Source: an uncultured Cohaesibacter sp. (lineage in GTDB: Bacteria; Pseudomonadota; Alphaproteobacteria; Rhizobiales; Cohaesibacteraceae). From it: a stretch of 64,000 nt of DNA. The notes under the pieces were generated by a model. That model worked only from the letters and a program-made list of their open reading frames with translations. It was not told where the DNA came from and searched no databases. This document shows, in pieces, positions 28,403 to 38,044 of this stretch (positions are counted from its first letter, which is position 1; each line of letters starts with the position of its first letter). The stretch covers positions 1,989,001 to 2,053,000 of the forward strand of contig NZ_OY782764.1 of NCBI RefSeq assembly GCF_963678225.1, in the 5' to 3' direction. Both the position numbers and the translations under genes were made by a program.

Positions 28403-29365
28403 TTACGCCTTCGAATCGAAGGCCCGTTCCGGCTGTTTGGGCAGAACCCGCTCCACATATGTTTGCATTTTTAAGGCTATTTCATCCTGATCGCCCAGCA
28501 GGCTGTCCGGATCAATCGGCTCGCCAAAGGTGATATGGAACTTGGCACCATATTTATTCTGCAGCTCGCGGATGGACTGGATATCCCGCAATTCGGTTGA
28601 GATCTGGCTGAGGGCATAGAAGGTGAGTGAGTTGCGTGCCCTGATGTGCCCCGGAATAATGGGAATCTTGTGCTTCTTGGCCATGCGCAGGAAGCTCGAA
28701 TTCCATGGCCGCTCCTTGAGCCGCACACCATTCCAGTAGGAAAGCCGCCCCGAAGGGAAGATGCCCACGCAGCGATCATCCCGGAAGGCTTGTGCCGCAA
28801 TTGACATCGTGCGGCGCATGGCCGAGCGGTCGCGCAGATTGGGCCGCCATTCCACGGGGATCATCAGATCGGCCGCGTTGGGATTGATCGAGAGCAGATC
28901 GGCAAAGACAAACAGCGCAAGATCCTGCCGCACATGGCGCACCTGATCAAACAGCGCCAGTCCATCTGGTAGGCCGGTGGGATGGTTGGTGGCCACCAGA
29001 CACCCCCCTTTTTGGGGGAGCTTTTCCAACCCGGTTGTCGTTACCCGGGGTCGCATCAAGTCCAGCATGGCTTCGGCCATTTCATAGCCGGATTCACTAT
29101 AGCGCCAGCCGGAAACCAGACGGCAGAGATTGTCATAGCGCACAGCCTTGCGGATCAAAGGCGCATAGGCCTTGCCGAAACGACCGGTTACCAGATGGCG
29201 GGCGCGGACTTCGATATACCAGTCCACCAGCTCTCTCACATCATCAGTGATATGGGCTGTGCGTTCCATTTGGCGGCGGGCTTGGCGGTCTGCGAGGGAA
29301 GACTGGGCTTTGCTCACCCTGTCATATATGACGCGCATGGACTTCTGTGTCATCGTTTCCCCCAT
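28403..29365 (-). CDS. Lysophospholipid acyltransferase family protein
   Basis: A 320-residue protein with the glycerolipid acyltransferase pattern. The catalytic block is NHPTGLPDG, the His-x5-Asp form found in the OlsB/OlsF-associated and hemolysin-type branch instead of classical NHxxxxD PlsC. FPSGRLS, equivalent to the FPEG block, comes later, and GHIRARNS and FGEPID further on. The reaction is probably acyl transfer to a lysophospholipid or a related polar lipid. Conserved Asp and His are intact. The first ATG at 29365 is used; an ATG four codons on is possible. Confidence 0.8.
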   Translation of the reverse strand: MGETMTQKSMRVIYDRVSKAQSSLADRQARRQMERTAHITDDVRELVDWYIEVRARHLVTGRFGKAYAPLIRKAVRYDNLCRLVSGWRYSESGYEMAEAMLDLMRPRVTTTGLEKLPQKGGCLVATNHPTGLPDGLALFDQVRHVRQDLALFVFADLLSINPNAADLMIPVEWRPNLRDRSAMRRTMSIAAQAFRDDRCVGIFPSGRLSYWNGVRLKERPWNSSFLRMAKKHKIPIIPGHIRARNSLTFYALSQISTELRDIQSIRELQNKYGAKFHITFGEPIDPDSLLGDQDEIALKMQTYVERVLPKQPERAFDSKA

Positions 29366-29731
29366 AGCTCATCGTCCCCTTGATACGCTTCACGCACCTG
29401 CTCCCGACAGACAAGCCATAATGGCACTTGACTTGCTCTTATCGTGCTTGCCGCTTCTGGTTTTGGTCAGAGGCCACCCATAAAACGGACAAATCTGTCA
29501 TCATCAAGGCTGATTGAATTTATCAAACTTGCAACAAATAGATGACATGCAGGCCAAAATGGCGCCAGATGAACAAAGGTAGTGCCAAAAAGGCTCAGTT
29601 ATTCAGAACAAATCCAAACAAATATCGGTTAAGTGAGTCCGAAGGCATCTAGCATGATAGGGAGCCATCACGCCGCTCGCGCAGGGGCTTGCAGGCGGGC
29701 GGAGTGATGTGACCTGTGCCTCAAGGGCCTT
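29366..29731. other. Intergenic region with a large imperfect hairpin
   Basis: No credible gene. At 29666-29709 there is a 15-position stem (CATCAC... against ...GTGATG, 13 Watson-Crick pairs, one G-T, one mismatch) around a 14-base loop, 23 bases past the TerB stop on the minus strand. It has no T-run on either side, so a classical rho-independent terminator is not clear. The rest is AT-rich and may hold the promoter of the acyltransferase gene, which reads leftwards from 29365. Confidence 0.6.
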
Positions 29732-30142
29732 TTAGATGCGGCGATAGCGAACGCGAGCACTGTGTTCGATGGCACCGACATGCAGCCGGTCCAGTTCCAG
29801 TTCATCGCGCAGAAGCAGCAGAAACTGCAATTCATCCTGCTCTACCTGCAAGTCGGCCGCTGCCACTTCAATGGCCAGCGCATAGGCTGTCTCGCGCAGT
29901 TTGATCGGCAGGCTGGCATGGACAACCTTGAGGACGAGATCGACACCGCCCTCGGCAAGCAGGTCCGAGCAATCGCGAGAAACCGTCACGAGGCGTTCAT
30001 GGTCGAAATCCGAGAAAACAGGCAGCGTCTGCACTTCTTCTCCGATTTTCATGAGTTCTGAGTCCGTCATGGTCCGGTCCGCAGCAGATGTGGACACCAT
30101 CACATAGATCAGGGCTTCTTCCGGCGAGACGATCTTGGTCAT
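29732..30142 (-). CDS. TerB-family protein
   Basis: A 136-residue all-helical protein of the TerB/tellurite-resistance-like family, with SPEEALIYVMVSTSAAD at the N terminus and ETAYALAIEVAAADL followed by QDELQFL in the middle, the acidic segments typical of this family. No other tellurite genes are adjacent, so it is probably a stand-alone stress or metal-related protein. ATG 30142 behind GGAAAAGAAG is the start. Confidence 0.83.
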   Translation of the reverse strand: MTKIVSPEEALIYVMVSTSAADRTMTDSELMKIGEEVQTLPVFSDFDHERLVTVSRDCSDLLAEGGVDLVLKVVHASLPIKLRETAYALAIEVAAADLQVEQDELQFLLLLRDELELDRLHVGAIEHSARVRYRRI

Positions 30143-30535
30143 TCTTCTTTTCCTGTTTCGGGCGCAAAAGTTGCGCAAAAGGGCACAGTTGCCCGACTTT
30201 TCATCAAGTCATTTGAACTTATGCATCAAAGGCGTTCGGATCAAGCTCTGGTTCGGGCCTTTCTTGCGGGATGGGGGCATATGAGCGGGCTTTCATCCTT
30301 GCCAATGGCAAACTCCATTGGGAATGGCTGGGTGCGAGGCCAAAAAGTCCCTTTTCTTGGGCTTGTCTATCAGCTAGAACAGCGCTGACGGCCTGCCCGG
30401 ACGGCGGGCCGTCAGCTGTTTATTGTCGCAACTTCATCTGGCCGCATGGGATATGCTGCCAATCTGGGATCTGGCACAAAGCTGGCCGTTGATGGCCCAC
30501 AGCCCGATTATCAAGGACACTCAAGGAACCTGACT
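30143..30535. promoter_or_regulatory. Long leader of lysK with small ORF and terminator hairpin
   Basis: A gap of about 390 bp between divergent TerB and lysK. On the plus strand an ATG at 30281 opens a 35-codon frame that stops at TGA 30386-30388, inside the left arm of a strong hairpin (30384-30416). The hairpin is 120 bases ahead of the lysK start. It could be a leader peptide with a conditional terminator, or a small independent gene or RNA with its own terminator. The peptide is not lysine-rich, so classical lysine attenuation is not indicated. I do not recognise the peptide. Confidence 0.4.
30384..30416 (+). terminator. Orphan rho-independent-type terminator upstream of lysK
   Basis: GCTGACGGCC (30384-30393) pairs with GGCCGTCAGC (30407-30416), ten perfect GC-rich pairs around a 13-base loop, followed by TGTTTATTG. 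The T-run is modest and the orientation fits plus-strand transcription only. No recognised gene ends just before it. Confidence 0.65.
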
Positions 30536-32158
30536 ATGACTTCGCAAACCGCCCTTCCGCTCGCGCTCTCCGATGACCTGGTCGAAGCAGCAGCAACGTC
30601 CAAGGCCTGGCCGTTTGAAGAGGCGCGAAAGCTGGTTAAACGCTATCAGAAGTCCGGCATGCCTGATGAAGTGCTGTTCGAAACCGGCTATGGCCCATCC
30701 GGCTTGCCCCATATCGGCACCTTCGGTGAAGTGGCTCGCACCTCCATGGTCCGCACAGCCTTCCGCGCCCTGACGAGGGATGAAGTGAAGACCCGCATGT
30801 TGTGCTTCTCCGATGATATGGACGGTTTCCGCAAGGTACCAACCAACTTGCCCAATCAGGAGATGCTGGCCCAGCATTTGGGCCTGCCGCTTACGCAGGT
30901 GCCCGATCCGTTCGGCACTCATGAAGGCTTCGCCCAGCATAACAATGCCCGTCTGTGCAATTTCCTCGATCAGTTCGGCTTCGACTATGAGTTCGCGTCC
31001 TCGACCGACTATTATACCTCTGGCCGGTTCGATGAGACCCTTTTGAAAATGCTGGACGTCTATGACAAGGTCATGGACATCATTCTGCCGACTCTGGGCA
31101 AGGAACGTCAGGCAACCTATTCGCCCTTCCTGCCGGTTTGCCCGCGCACCGGCAAGGTACTGCAGGTGCCGATGATCGAGCGGAATGTCTCCAAGGGCAC
31201 CGTGGTTTATCTGGATCCGGAAACCAATGAGAAGGTGGAAGTGTCGGTCACCGGTGGTGCCGTCAAATGCCAGTGGAAGGCCGACTGGGCCATGCGCTGG
31301 GCTGCTCTTGATGTGGCTTACGAAATGAGCGGCAAGGATCTGATCGACAGCGTCAAGCTCTCCACCAAGATTTGTCGCGCCCTCGGCAAGCCGCAGCCGG
31401 AAAGCCTGTCCTACGAGCTATTCCTTGATGATCAGGGCGCCAAGATTTCCAAATCCAAGGGCAACGGCCTCACCATTGAGGAATGGCTGACCTATGCCTC
31501 GCCCGAGAGCCTGTCGCTCTATATGTATCAGAAGCCAAAGACGGCCAAGAAGCTCTATTTCGATGTGATCCCGAAGGCAGTTGACGAGTATTTCACCTTC
31601 CTTGGCAATATCGAAAAGGAAGATCTGACCAAGCAGCTCAACAACCCGACATGGCATATTCACTCCGGCAATCCGCCAAAAGCCAATATGCCTATCAGCT
31701 TCGCTCTGTTGCTCAATCTGGTCAGTGCGGCCAACGCGCAGGACAAGGATGTTCTGTGGGGCTTCATTTCGCGCTATGTACCCGGTGCCAGCGCCGAAAC
31801 CCATCCGAAACTGGATGAACTGGTCGGCTATGCCATCCGCTATTTCGAGGATTTCGTCAAACCCAAGAAGGTGTTCCGCGCAGCAACCGAGATGGAAGCA
31901 ACCGCCATGCAGGATCTGGCAAACCGCCTTGCCGGCATGACCGATGTGACCGACGCCGAAGAGCTGCAAACGGAAGTCTTCGCAGTGGGCAATTCCTACG
32001 AATTCGGCAATCTGCGCGACTGGTTCAAGGCGCTCTATCAGGTTCTGCTGGGGCAGGATCAGGGCCCGCGCTTTGGCTCCTTCATCGCTCTTTACGGGGT
32101 TGAGAATACCATCGCCCTGATCGAAAAAGGTTTGAAGGGCGAATTGCTGAACGTGTAA
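30536..32158 (+). CDS. lysK: Class I lysyl-tRNA synthetase
   Basis: A 540-residue Rossmann-fold class I enzyme, as used by many alphaproteobacteria and archaea; most other bacteria carry the class II LysS. HIGT (59-62) is the HIGH-type motif and KISKS (303-307) the KMSKS motif. FETGYGPSG at the N terminus and PSGLPHIGT are typical. The open frame starts 30 codons further upstream, but ATG 30536 (MTSQTALP) is the natural start. It charges tRNA-Lys in the cytoplasm. Confidence 0.94.
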   Translation: MTSQTALPLALSDDLVEAAATSKAWPFEEARKLVKRYQKSGMPDEVLFETGYGPSGLPHIGTFGEVARTSMVRTAFRALTRDEVKTRMLCFSDDMDGFRKVPTNLPNQEMLAQHLGLPLTQVPDPFGTHEGFAQHNNARLCNFLDQFGFDYEFASSTDYYTSGRFDETLLKMLDVYDKVMDIILPTLGKERQATYSPFLPVCPRTGKVLQVPMIERNVSKGTVVYLDPETNEKVEVSVTGGAVKCQWKADWAMRWAALDVAYEMSGKDLIDSVKLSTKICRALGKPQPESLSYELFLDDQGAKISKSKGNGLTIEEWLTYASPESLSLYMYQKPKTAKKLYFDVIPKAVDEYFTFLGNIEKEDLTKQLNNPTWHIHSGNPPKANMPISFALLLNLVSAANAQDKDVLWGFISRYVPGASAETHPKLDELVGYAIRYFEDFVKPKKVFRAATEMEATAMQDLANRLAGMTDVTDAEELQTEVFAVGNSYEFGNLRDWFKALYQVLLGQDQGPRFGSFIALYGVENTIALIEKGLKGELLNV

Positions 32159-32193
32159 TCAGCCCTCATTCACCGTGATCGGGAGCAAAATTG

Positions 32194-33687
32194 ATGAAAA
32201 CCGGCTGCAAGAGACAGAGACGCCTTCTTCTGCCGGTTTTTCTTTTGGCTGTTTCGGCTATGTTGGCTTACGTCAGCGGTTTTGCCCTCCCTGCTGGGGT
32301 GCCTGAAGCAAGGGCCGAGGATAGCCATGTGCCGCTCGAGCCCATTGATTGCCCGGCCGAGGCCGCTGAAGGGCAGGACGTGGTCTGCTTCCTCTTTCAT
32401 GTGCCGTCCGATTGGAATGATATAGCCAATCGCCCCATGGAATTGCCGGTCATGCGCTTTGCCCCGTTGGGACCGGAGGCGAGCAAGCCGCCGTTGCTCA
32501 TATTGGCTGGCGGGCCGGGGCAATCGGTCATCACCCTTCAGAAGAAAATCGTCAAGAATCTCCAATATCTGCGAGAGGACCGTGAGATCATTCTCATGGA
32601 TCAGCGCGGTACCGGTCCATTGGCCGAAGATATGCTGTGCCCCAAGGCGCTGGGCGAGGGAGAAGCCATCGATGTTGATGCTCTGGTCGCCTGCGTCAAA
32701 GCCGCAGATGCCGACGGAGTGCGGCTTTCCGATTATCGCACGGCCTTTGCTGTCGAGGATTATCGAGCCCTGCGCTATGCGCTCAGAATAGACAAATGGG
32801 CCATCATCGCCAGTTCCTATGGCGCGCGGGTGGCGCAAGGGCTGGTGCGTCGCGATAATGAGGGCATTGACCGTATTCTCTTCAACGGCCCGCTCTTTCT
32901 GGCGACCCGGCTATTTGACTGGAAGCCGGAAGGGAAAATAGACGACCTGATCGACGCCTGTAACGAAGATGATGCCTGCCGCAATGCATTCCCCGATCTC
33001 TATTGGGATTACCAGCGTCTTCCCTTTGCCATGCGCAAGGTGAAGCTGGCTGAAGATGCGGTCTATCCAGCAGAAGCTCAGCCCTATTTCTACCAGAACA
33101 GGCTCAACGCCCTTCTGGCGCGCAACAAGGCCGCGCTCGTCCCTGCCGATATTGCCGCCACAGTGACCAGCGTCGACAAGGCTCTGGCAGAGGACGCCAT
33201 CTGGACGCCGCCTGATCCGTTGCCTCAATCCATGAAGCGCATCAGCCTGTTGATGCATTTCGCGGTTGCTTGCGCCGAAGAGATTGCACCGCTTGCCGAG
33301 CAGTCGGAGATCGATTTTCAGCAACCTCTGACCATGCGATTTTACCGCAAGGCCTGTGACCGCATCGCGGAGGTGACATCTCACACGGTAAAACTTGAAA
33401 AAGGGTGGGATAAGGCGAATAAGACGGCACGGCCAACGCTCATTCTGAACGGCGCGTTCGACACCATCGTTTATCCGGATGCTGTCGCAGACAGCTTGCC
33501 ATTCTTCACCGACGCCTCATGGGTGACCTTGCCGTTTGGTGGCCATGATGTGCTCAGCGTCAATCCGTGCGCACGAACGCTGGCGGGCGCATTCCTTGCT
33601 GGCAACGCGCCTGAAAAACTGGATACCGCCTGCGCTCAGAATGCGGATCTCTCATTTCTGCTGACCCCGCAACAGGCCAGAAAATAG
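32194..33687 (+). CDS. Exported alpha/beta hydrolase, proline iminopeptidase-like
   Basis: A 497-residue secreted or periplasmic hydrolase of the S33 family. The N terminus has basic residues and a hydrophobic core (about 10-32), a signal peptide. The oxyanion segment LAGGPGQSV, LMDQRGTG, the nucleophile elbow ASSYGARVA and, near the C terminus, GAFDTIVYPD with GGHDV supply the expected blocks. The nucleophile context is A-S-S-Y-G, so the first glycine of GxSxG is alanine. ATG 32194 has GGGAG upstream. It follows lysK at 35 bases and may be cotranscribed. Confidence 0.87.
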   Translation: MKTGCKRQRRLLLPVFLLAVSAMLAYVSGFALPAGVPEARAEDSHVPLEPIDCPAEAAEGQDVVCFLFHVPSDWNDIANRPMELPVMRFAPLGPEASKPPLLILAGGPGQSVITLQKKIVKNLQYLREDREIILMDQRGTGPLAEDMLCPKALGEGEAIDVDALVACVKAADADGVRLSDYRTAFAVEDYRALRYALRIDKWAIIASSYGARVAQGLVRRDNEGIDRILFNGPLFLATRLFDWKPEGKIDDLIDACNEDDACRNAFPDLYWDYQRLPFAMRKVKLAEDAVYPAEAQPYFYQNRLNALLARNKAALVPADIAATVTSVDKALAEDAIWTPPDPLPQSMKRISLLMHFAVACAEEIAPLAEQSEIDFQQPLTMRFYRKACDRIAEVTSHTVKLEKGWDKANKTARPTLILNGAFDTIVYPDAVADSLPFFTDASWVTLPFGGHDVLSVNPCARTLAGAFLAGNAPEKLDTACAQNADLSFLLTPQQARK

Positions 33688-33740
33688 CGCCTTGCCTATT
33701 GGGCGCCTCATAAACGCTGGCAAGCTCCAACAACGCAAAA

Positions 33741-34883
33741 TTATCGCATTTCAAATCCGGGTGGGAGCGGCAGCTCTTTTTCCTCTTCCGGTTCGGAAGG
33801 GGGCGTCATGATGGACAGCGCACCGGCATTGGCCCCGGCCAACAGATCCGGCGCCGTAATCGGCCCGATATCCTGCGACTGGGCATTGAGCGAGGACGAA
33901 AGCGCGTCGGCTTCCTTCTGTCGCGCCATGATGTCGCTGCCGCTTGCGGTGGCCTTGGTGGCAAACAGGCCGCGCTTGGCCTGTTTGGCTTCAAAGAATT
34001 CATCCTGATAATAGCCTTCTTCGGGCATGGCCCAACCAAGGCGCACGATATAGCTGGCCAGATCGGTCACATTGACCGGCGGCTCCCCTGCCTTGAACTG
34101 GTTGATGCCCGGCCCCAGATAGCAGGTTGCACTATCCGACCCCTCTTTGGCTTTCTCGTCATTGGTGGCCCCGTCTTCTCCGATCCAGTCACAGCGTACA
34201 GAGCGGGCGCGGATGAAGCGTTTGAGCGCCGTGGCACCCAGCTTGTCGCATTTGGCGGCCCTGCCGGCCATCCAGCATTCTTTATTGCTGTCGGAAGTCT
34301 GAAGATGGGCGAGATTGACATCCACCTCGCGATATTTGCTGACCATCAAGGTGAGCTTGGTGGGCGTTTGCACAGCAACCCGTCGGAAAATCTCCGGCAG
34401 AGGCTCCGGCTCCGGCTCGGGCGGAAGAGGCATACCCTGTTCGCGCTCGAGGGGAGCGGCCTGATAATAAGGGGACAGCGCAAAGCCCGGCGTCACATTG
34501 CGCTTGGGCGGTGCCACAAGCTTGCCAGCCTGCGGCCCCTGCAACAACACTTGCATGTTGGATGAGGCTTCATCGTCAGACTTGGCATCGAGGGGAAGGG
34601 CGGCCTGTTGCTGTCCGGTTTGGGTTCTTTTTGCTGTCTCGGACGCGCTTTGCTCGTCTGCCTTCTTGCGCTCTTGCGTTGAGAGATAGGCATCCTGCGG
34701 TGCGGAAGGGGAGCCCTGCCAATACCAGAAAAGATAGAAAACCAGTGCCGTCAGCGCAAAGGCTGAGCCGACCAGCATGATATTGCCCAGAAGCCTGTCC
34801 AGCCATGAACGCTCGGGAGCTGGTTGCCGGGCGGCATAATGATCGTCCGCCGGTGCGCCATTTGTTCGCCTTTTTCTGCCCAT
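33741..34883 (-). CDS. Membrane-anchored SNase-like protein, catalytic residues apparently lost
   Basis: A 380-residue protein: basic N terminus, one membrane helix (about 34-54), a long low-complexity linker rich in Gln, Lys and Pro, and a C-terminal region like thermonuclease (SNase) proteins. The fold signs are CDKLGATALKRFIRARSVRC, TDLASYIVRLGWAM and AKQAKRGLFA. The catalytic blocks seen in active nucleases (the RxxGIDxPE and DRYGR segments) are replaced by DVNLAHLQT and DEKAKEGSD, so nuclease activity is doubtful. ATG 34883 is preferred over GTG 34916. Role unknown; a periplasmic scaffold or binding protein is possible. Confidence 0.72.
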   Translation of the reverse strand: MGRKRRTNGAPADDHYAARQPAPERSWLDRLLGNIMLVGSAFALTALVFYLFWYWQGSPSAPQDAYLSTQERKKADEQSASETAKRTQTGQQQAALPLDAKSDDEASSNMQVLLQGPQAGKLVAPPKRNVTPGFALSPYYQAAPLEREQGMPLPPEPEPEPLPEIFRRVAVQTPTKLTLMVSKYREVDVNLAHLQTSDSNKECWMAGRAAKCDKLGATALKRFIRARSVRCDWIGEDGATNDEKAKEGSDSATCYLGPGINQFKAGEPPVNVTDLASYIVRLGWAMPEEGYYQDEFFEAKQAKRGLFATKATASGSDIMARQKEADALSSSLNAQSQDIGPITAPDLLAGANAGALSIMTPPSEPEEEKELPLPPGFEMR

Positions 34884-35055
34884 GACCCTGACTATACTCA
34901 ATAAGCTGGTTTGCACTCGGCCTAACGCCGCGCCTGCCGAGGAGAGCCCCGAATGCAGACATGGGGAGAATATAACCTCAAATATAGAGAATTAAAGGCA
35001 GCAGTTCTGACAAGGGGGCTTTCCCTTGGCACTCTTCTTCAAACCTTACTGGGGA

Positions 35056-35775
35056 TTATTGGCTGGCCCACAGGATTTTGGCCAAGCGTACCTTATTGTC
35101 GTCTGTCACGGGCAGTGCAAGTTGGGCTTGGCCCAGTGGGGCGAGATAGAATGCCCCATCGTGATCGGCAGAAATATCACCCACAATGATGCCGCTTTCG
35201 TGTTCTTCACGGCAGAAGAAGACCACGCGATCTCCCTCAACAATCGGACAACAAAGGCCCAGCAAAAGTGAGGTTCCTTCCTTATAGAAAGGCGTCAAGC
35301 GGTCTTCCTCAATCCTGAACAGGAAAACCCTTTCTGCTGGTGATAAAGCTCCCTTTGGTGAGGCTGTTTCTAGTTTTTCCCCTTGTTGCGGGGAGGGGCT
35401 ATCAAAGGAGCCTATAAGGCCGATGTGATCACTGTCATCCGATCCGGATCGAGAGGAAGAGGGAACCGTATGATCCAGAGATGGGATATCTGCGGCGAGT
35501 GTTTGATCAAGGATGTCCTGATAGGACCAGACGACACATTGCCGCTCGCCAAGCAATTCAACGAAAAAGGTTTCTACGGAGACCTGTGTTGCATCCAGAA
35601 TGCGGGCGATCGACTCTGTTGATGGCCAGCGGGGCCGCCCATTTGGCTGGAACCGCTTGGAGCGGTTGAATATGCTGGCATCCAACCCCGCCATACGAGC
35701 CAGGGAGGTGATAGATACCCCCTCCCTGGCCGCTAGCGCATCTATGGCTTGCCATAGGCGTTTGTGAGATAGCAT
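35056..35775 (-). CDS. S24-type transcriptional regulator lacking protease residues
   Basis: A 239-residue protein with an N-terminal helix-turn-helix (ITSLARMAGLDASIFNRSKR, then a serine- and glycine-rich region) and a C-terminal S24/LexA-like domain that ends in RLAKILWASQ, as in alphaproteobacterial S24 regulators. In the position where active members have DSMEP, this one has DRLTP (serine replaced by arginine), and the lysine block that reads MAKEL is IVGDI (lysine replaced by glycine). It should therefore bind DNA but not cleave itself. ATG 35775 is the start. Confidence 0.85.
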   Translation of the reverse strand: MLSHKRLWQAIDALAAREGVSITSLARMAGLDASIFNRSKRFQPNGRPRWPSTESIARILDATQVSVETFFVELLGERQCVVWSYQDILDQTLAADIPSLDHTVPSSSRSGSDDSDHIGLIGSFDSPSPQQGEKLETASPKGALSPAERVFLFRIEEDRLTPFYKEGTSLLLGLCCPIVEGDRVVFFCREEHESGIIVGDISADHDGAFYLAPLGQAQLALPVTDDNKVRLAKILWASQ

Positions 35776-36074
35776 TGGTGATTCTCAATAAACTCATATG
35801 AATATCTAAACCATAGAGGGAAAAATAATAAATACAATCAAAAGTTGTGTTTTGCACAAGGTATTCGGGCCTATTGTTGACAATCCCGCGTCCTAACAGA
35901 CTGCCGTTAAGCCTTTTTCGCATAGCTGCGAGCGACGGAATTTTGCCACTTTCAACCTGGGCGGTCGGCTGCTATTAGAAATCCGATGAGTTCGCCGTCA
36001 GACATCTGCCAGCAATAAGGGGCGCGAGGCGGTTTCGAGCGGAGCGGACGACCTTTCGCGGAGCATGTTGCCCT

Positions 36075-36434
36075 ATGGCAAAACGGATCTATAAACTGGT
36101 TACCAAAGACCAATGGAACGAGGCAAAGGCCAAGGGTGTCTTCGAAGGGGCGCCTGTCGACCTGGCCGATGGCTTCATTCATTTTTCGACCGCAGAGCAG
36201 GTGGAAGAGACAGCAAGAAAGCATTTCAAGGGCGTTGATGATCTTCTGCTGCTTGGTGTTTGCGTTGAGGAATTGGAGCACTGTGCCGGTCCAGTGACAT
36301 GGGAACCATCGCGTGGTGGCGCCCTGTTCCCGCATCTTTATCACACTATGCCGCTAGAGGCCGTAAGCGAAGAGAGCGCCTTGCCTATGACGCGTGACGG
36401 ATATCATCGCTTCCCGCAGTTGCAAGAAGAATAG
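36075..36434 (+). CDS. DUF952 family protein
   Basis: A 119-residue small protein with the DUF952 pattern: IYKLVTKDQWNEAK at the N terminus, DGFIHFSTAEQVEETA, LLLGVCVEELE and LFPHLYHTMPLEAV. The fold is known but the function is not. It lies 17 bases before pyrD on the same strand, so the two are probably one transcript. No metal or nucleotide site stands out. Confidence 0.9.
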   Translation: MAKRIYKLVTKDQWNEAKAKGVFEGAPVDLADGFIHFSTAEQVEETARKHFKGVDDLLLLGVCVEELEHCAGPVTWEPSRGGALFPHLYHTMPLEAVSEESALPMTRDGYHRFPQLQEE

Positions 36435-36451
36435 AACAAGAGCAAACGACC

Positions 36452-37552
36452 ATGTCCAATCCCTTTCTCGATACGCTGGCGCGCAAGGCCCTGTTCACCC
36501 TGAACCCCGAGCTGGCTCACAAGATAAGCATTCAGTTGCTCAAGACAGGGCTTGTGCGTGGCCCCAGATTGCCGGACGATCCGGCGCTGAAAATCAAGCT
36601 CTGGGATCTGGAATTTCCCAACCCGTTGGGGATGGCTGCAGGGTTTGACAAAAATGCCGAGGTACCTGATGCGACCTTGGCTCTTGGGTTTGGTGCAACG
36701 GAAATCGGCACCATCACGCCGCTCCCGCAAGGAGGAAATCCCAAGCCGCGTCTCTTTCGCCTTATCGAGGATGATGCGGTTATCAATCGTATGGGCTTCA
36801 ATAACGAAGGGCATGCTGCAGCCCATGCGCGATTGGCCGCGCGCAAGGCCAAAAATGGGATCATCGGTGTGAATGTGGGCGCCAACAAGGACAGCAAGGA
36901 TCGCATTCAGGACTATGTGAAGGGCATTGCCGCCTTCGCTGATCTGGCGTCTTTTTTCACGATCAATATTTCTTCGCCCAACACGCCGGGGTTGCGCGAC
37001 TTGCAGGCACGGGATGCGCTGGACACTTTGCTGGCCCGCGTTCTGGAAGAACGCAACACCCAGACCAAATGGGTCGGTCGTTCGGTTCCGGTTCTGCTGA
37101 AGATCGCCCCGGATGTGGATGAATTCGGCCTTGATGATATTTGCGCGGTAGCTGTCGCCCGTGGCGTTGATGGCATGGTGGTCTCCAACACCACCCTTGA
37201 TCGCCCCAATCATCTCGCCTGCCAGAAGCAACTGTCCGAAGCCGGTGGACTGTCCGGCAAGCCTCTGTTTGACAAGTCGACCATTGCTTTGGCCAAAACC
37301 CGCAAGCGCGTCGGGCCGACCATGCCTCTGGTGGGCGTTGGTGGCATCACGGACGCCATCTCGGCCATCGAGAAGATCCGGGCAGGTGCCAATCTTGTGC
37401 AATTCTACACCTCCATGGTTTATGGCGGTGTTTCCATGGTCAGCCTGATGGTGATGGAAATGTCGGCCATTCTTGCCGAACGCGGTGTTTCACATCTGGA
37501 TCAAATCCGCGGCGAAAGCTGCGATGACTGGGCCAAGCATCCTTTGGCCTGA
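36452..37552 (+). CDS. pyrD: Dihydroorotate dehydrogenase (quinone)
   Basis: A 366-residue class 2 enzyme of pyrimidine synthesis that oxidises dihydroorotate to orotate, passing electrons to the quinone pool at the inner membrane. GMAAGFDKNAEV near residue 60, NRMGFNNEG, SSPNTPGLRDLQ (with the catalytic serine) and VSNTT-then-GVGGI are all present. Length is normal. It follows DUF952 by 17 bases and precedes arsC by 17, an apparent operon. Confidence 0.96.
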   Translation: MSNPFLDTLARKALFTLNPELAHKISIQLLKTGLVRGPRLPDDPALKIKLWDLEFPNPLGMAAGFDKNAEVPDATLALGFGATEIGTITPLPQGGNPKPRLFRLIEDDAVINRMGFNNEGHAAAHARLAARKAKNGIIGVNVGANKDSKDRIQDYVKGIAAFADLASFFTINISSPNTPGLRDLQARDALDTLLARVLEERNTQTKWVGRSVPVLLKIAPDVDEFGLDDICAVAVARGVDGMVVSNTTLDRPNHLACQKQLSEAGGLSGKPLFDKSTIALAKTRKRVGPTMPLVGVGGITDAISAIEKIRAGANLVQFYTSMVYGGVSMVSLMVMEMSAILAERGVSHLDQIRGESCDDWAKHPLA

Positions 37553-37569
37553 AGATTAGGGGAATAATC

Positions 37570-37914
37570 ATGAGCACAACCATATGGCACAATCCGCGCT
37601 GTTCGAAATCACGCGAGACGCTGGCTCTCATCGAAGAAAAGGGCGAACAGCCAACCATTCGCAAATATCTCGAAGACGCGCCAAGCGTCGAGGAAATCCG
37701 TGACATTCTGGGGCTGCTGGGCATTGAACCGCGCGCGCTGATGCGCACCAAGGAAGCGCTCTACAAGGAGCTGGGGCTTGCCGATGTGGCCGATGACGAC
37801 GCCTTGATCCAGGCGATGGCAGACAATCCCAAGCTGATCGAACGCCCTATCGTTATCAAGAATGGACAGGCGCGTCTGGGCCGCCCGCCAGAATCCGTGC
37901 TTGAAATTCTTTAA
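37570..37914 (+). CDS. arsC: Arsenate reductase (glutaredoxin-type), ArsC family
   Basis: A 114-residue protein with the ArsC active-site block HNPRCSKSR (catalytic cysteine) and, later, LIERPIVI carrying the RPxxI/x signature. It reduces arsenate with glutathione and glutaredoxin in the classical case, though chromosomal YfgD-like members may have another role. No arsenic operon (arsR, arsB) is adjacent, so an arsenate function is uncertain. It ends the DUF952-pyrD-arsC unit. Confidence 0.88.
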   Translation: MSTTIWHNPRCSKSRETLALIEEKGEQPTIRKYLEDAPSVEEIRDILGLLGIEPRALMRTKEALYKELGLADVADDDALIQAMADNPKLIERPIVIKNGQARLGRPPESVLEIL

Positions 37915-37979
37915 GTTTGCTAGGGCGCCCTCTGTTCGAGGAGCAGAAGCCTGCAGCGGAAAAGAGAAGAGATCAAATC

Positions 37980-38014
37980 AAAAAGGGGAGCGCATGGAGT
38001 GCGGTCCTCTTTTT
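37980..38014. terminator. Bidirectional terminator between arsC and MATE genes
   Basis: AAAAAGGGGAGCGCA (37980-37994) pairs with TGCGGTCCTCTTTTT (38000-38014) around loop TGGAG, 15 positions with one G-T and one mismatch. The A-run and T-run at the ends let it serve both convergent genes, arsC on the plus strand and the MATE gene on the minus strand. Confidence 0.8.
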
Positions 38015-38044
38015 CATATTGGGAAGGCGTGCCGGGTGCCGCGC

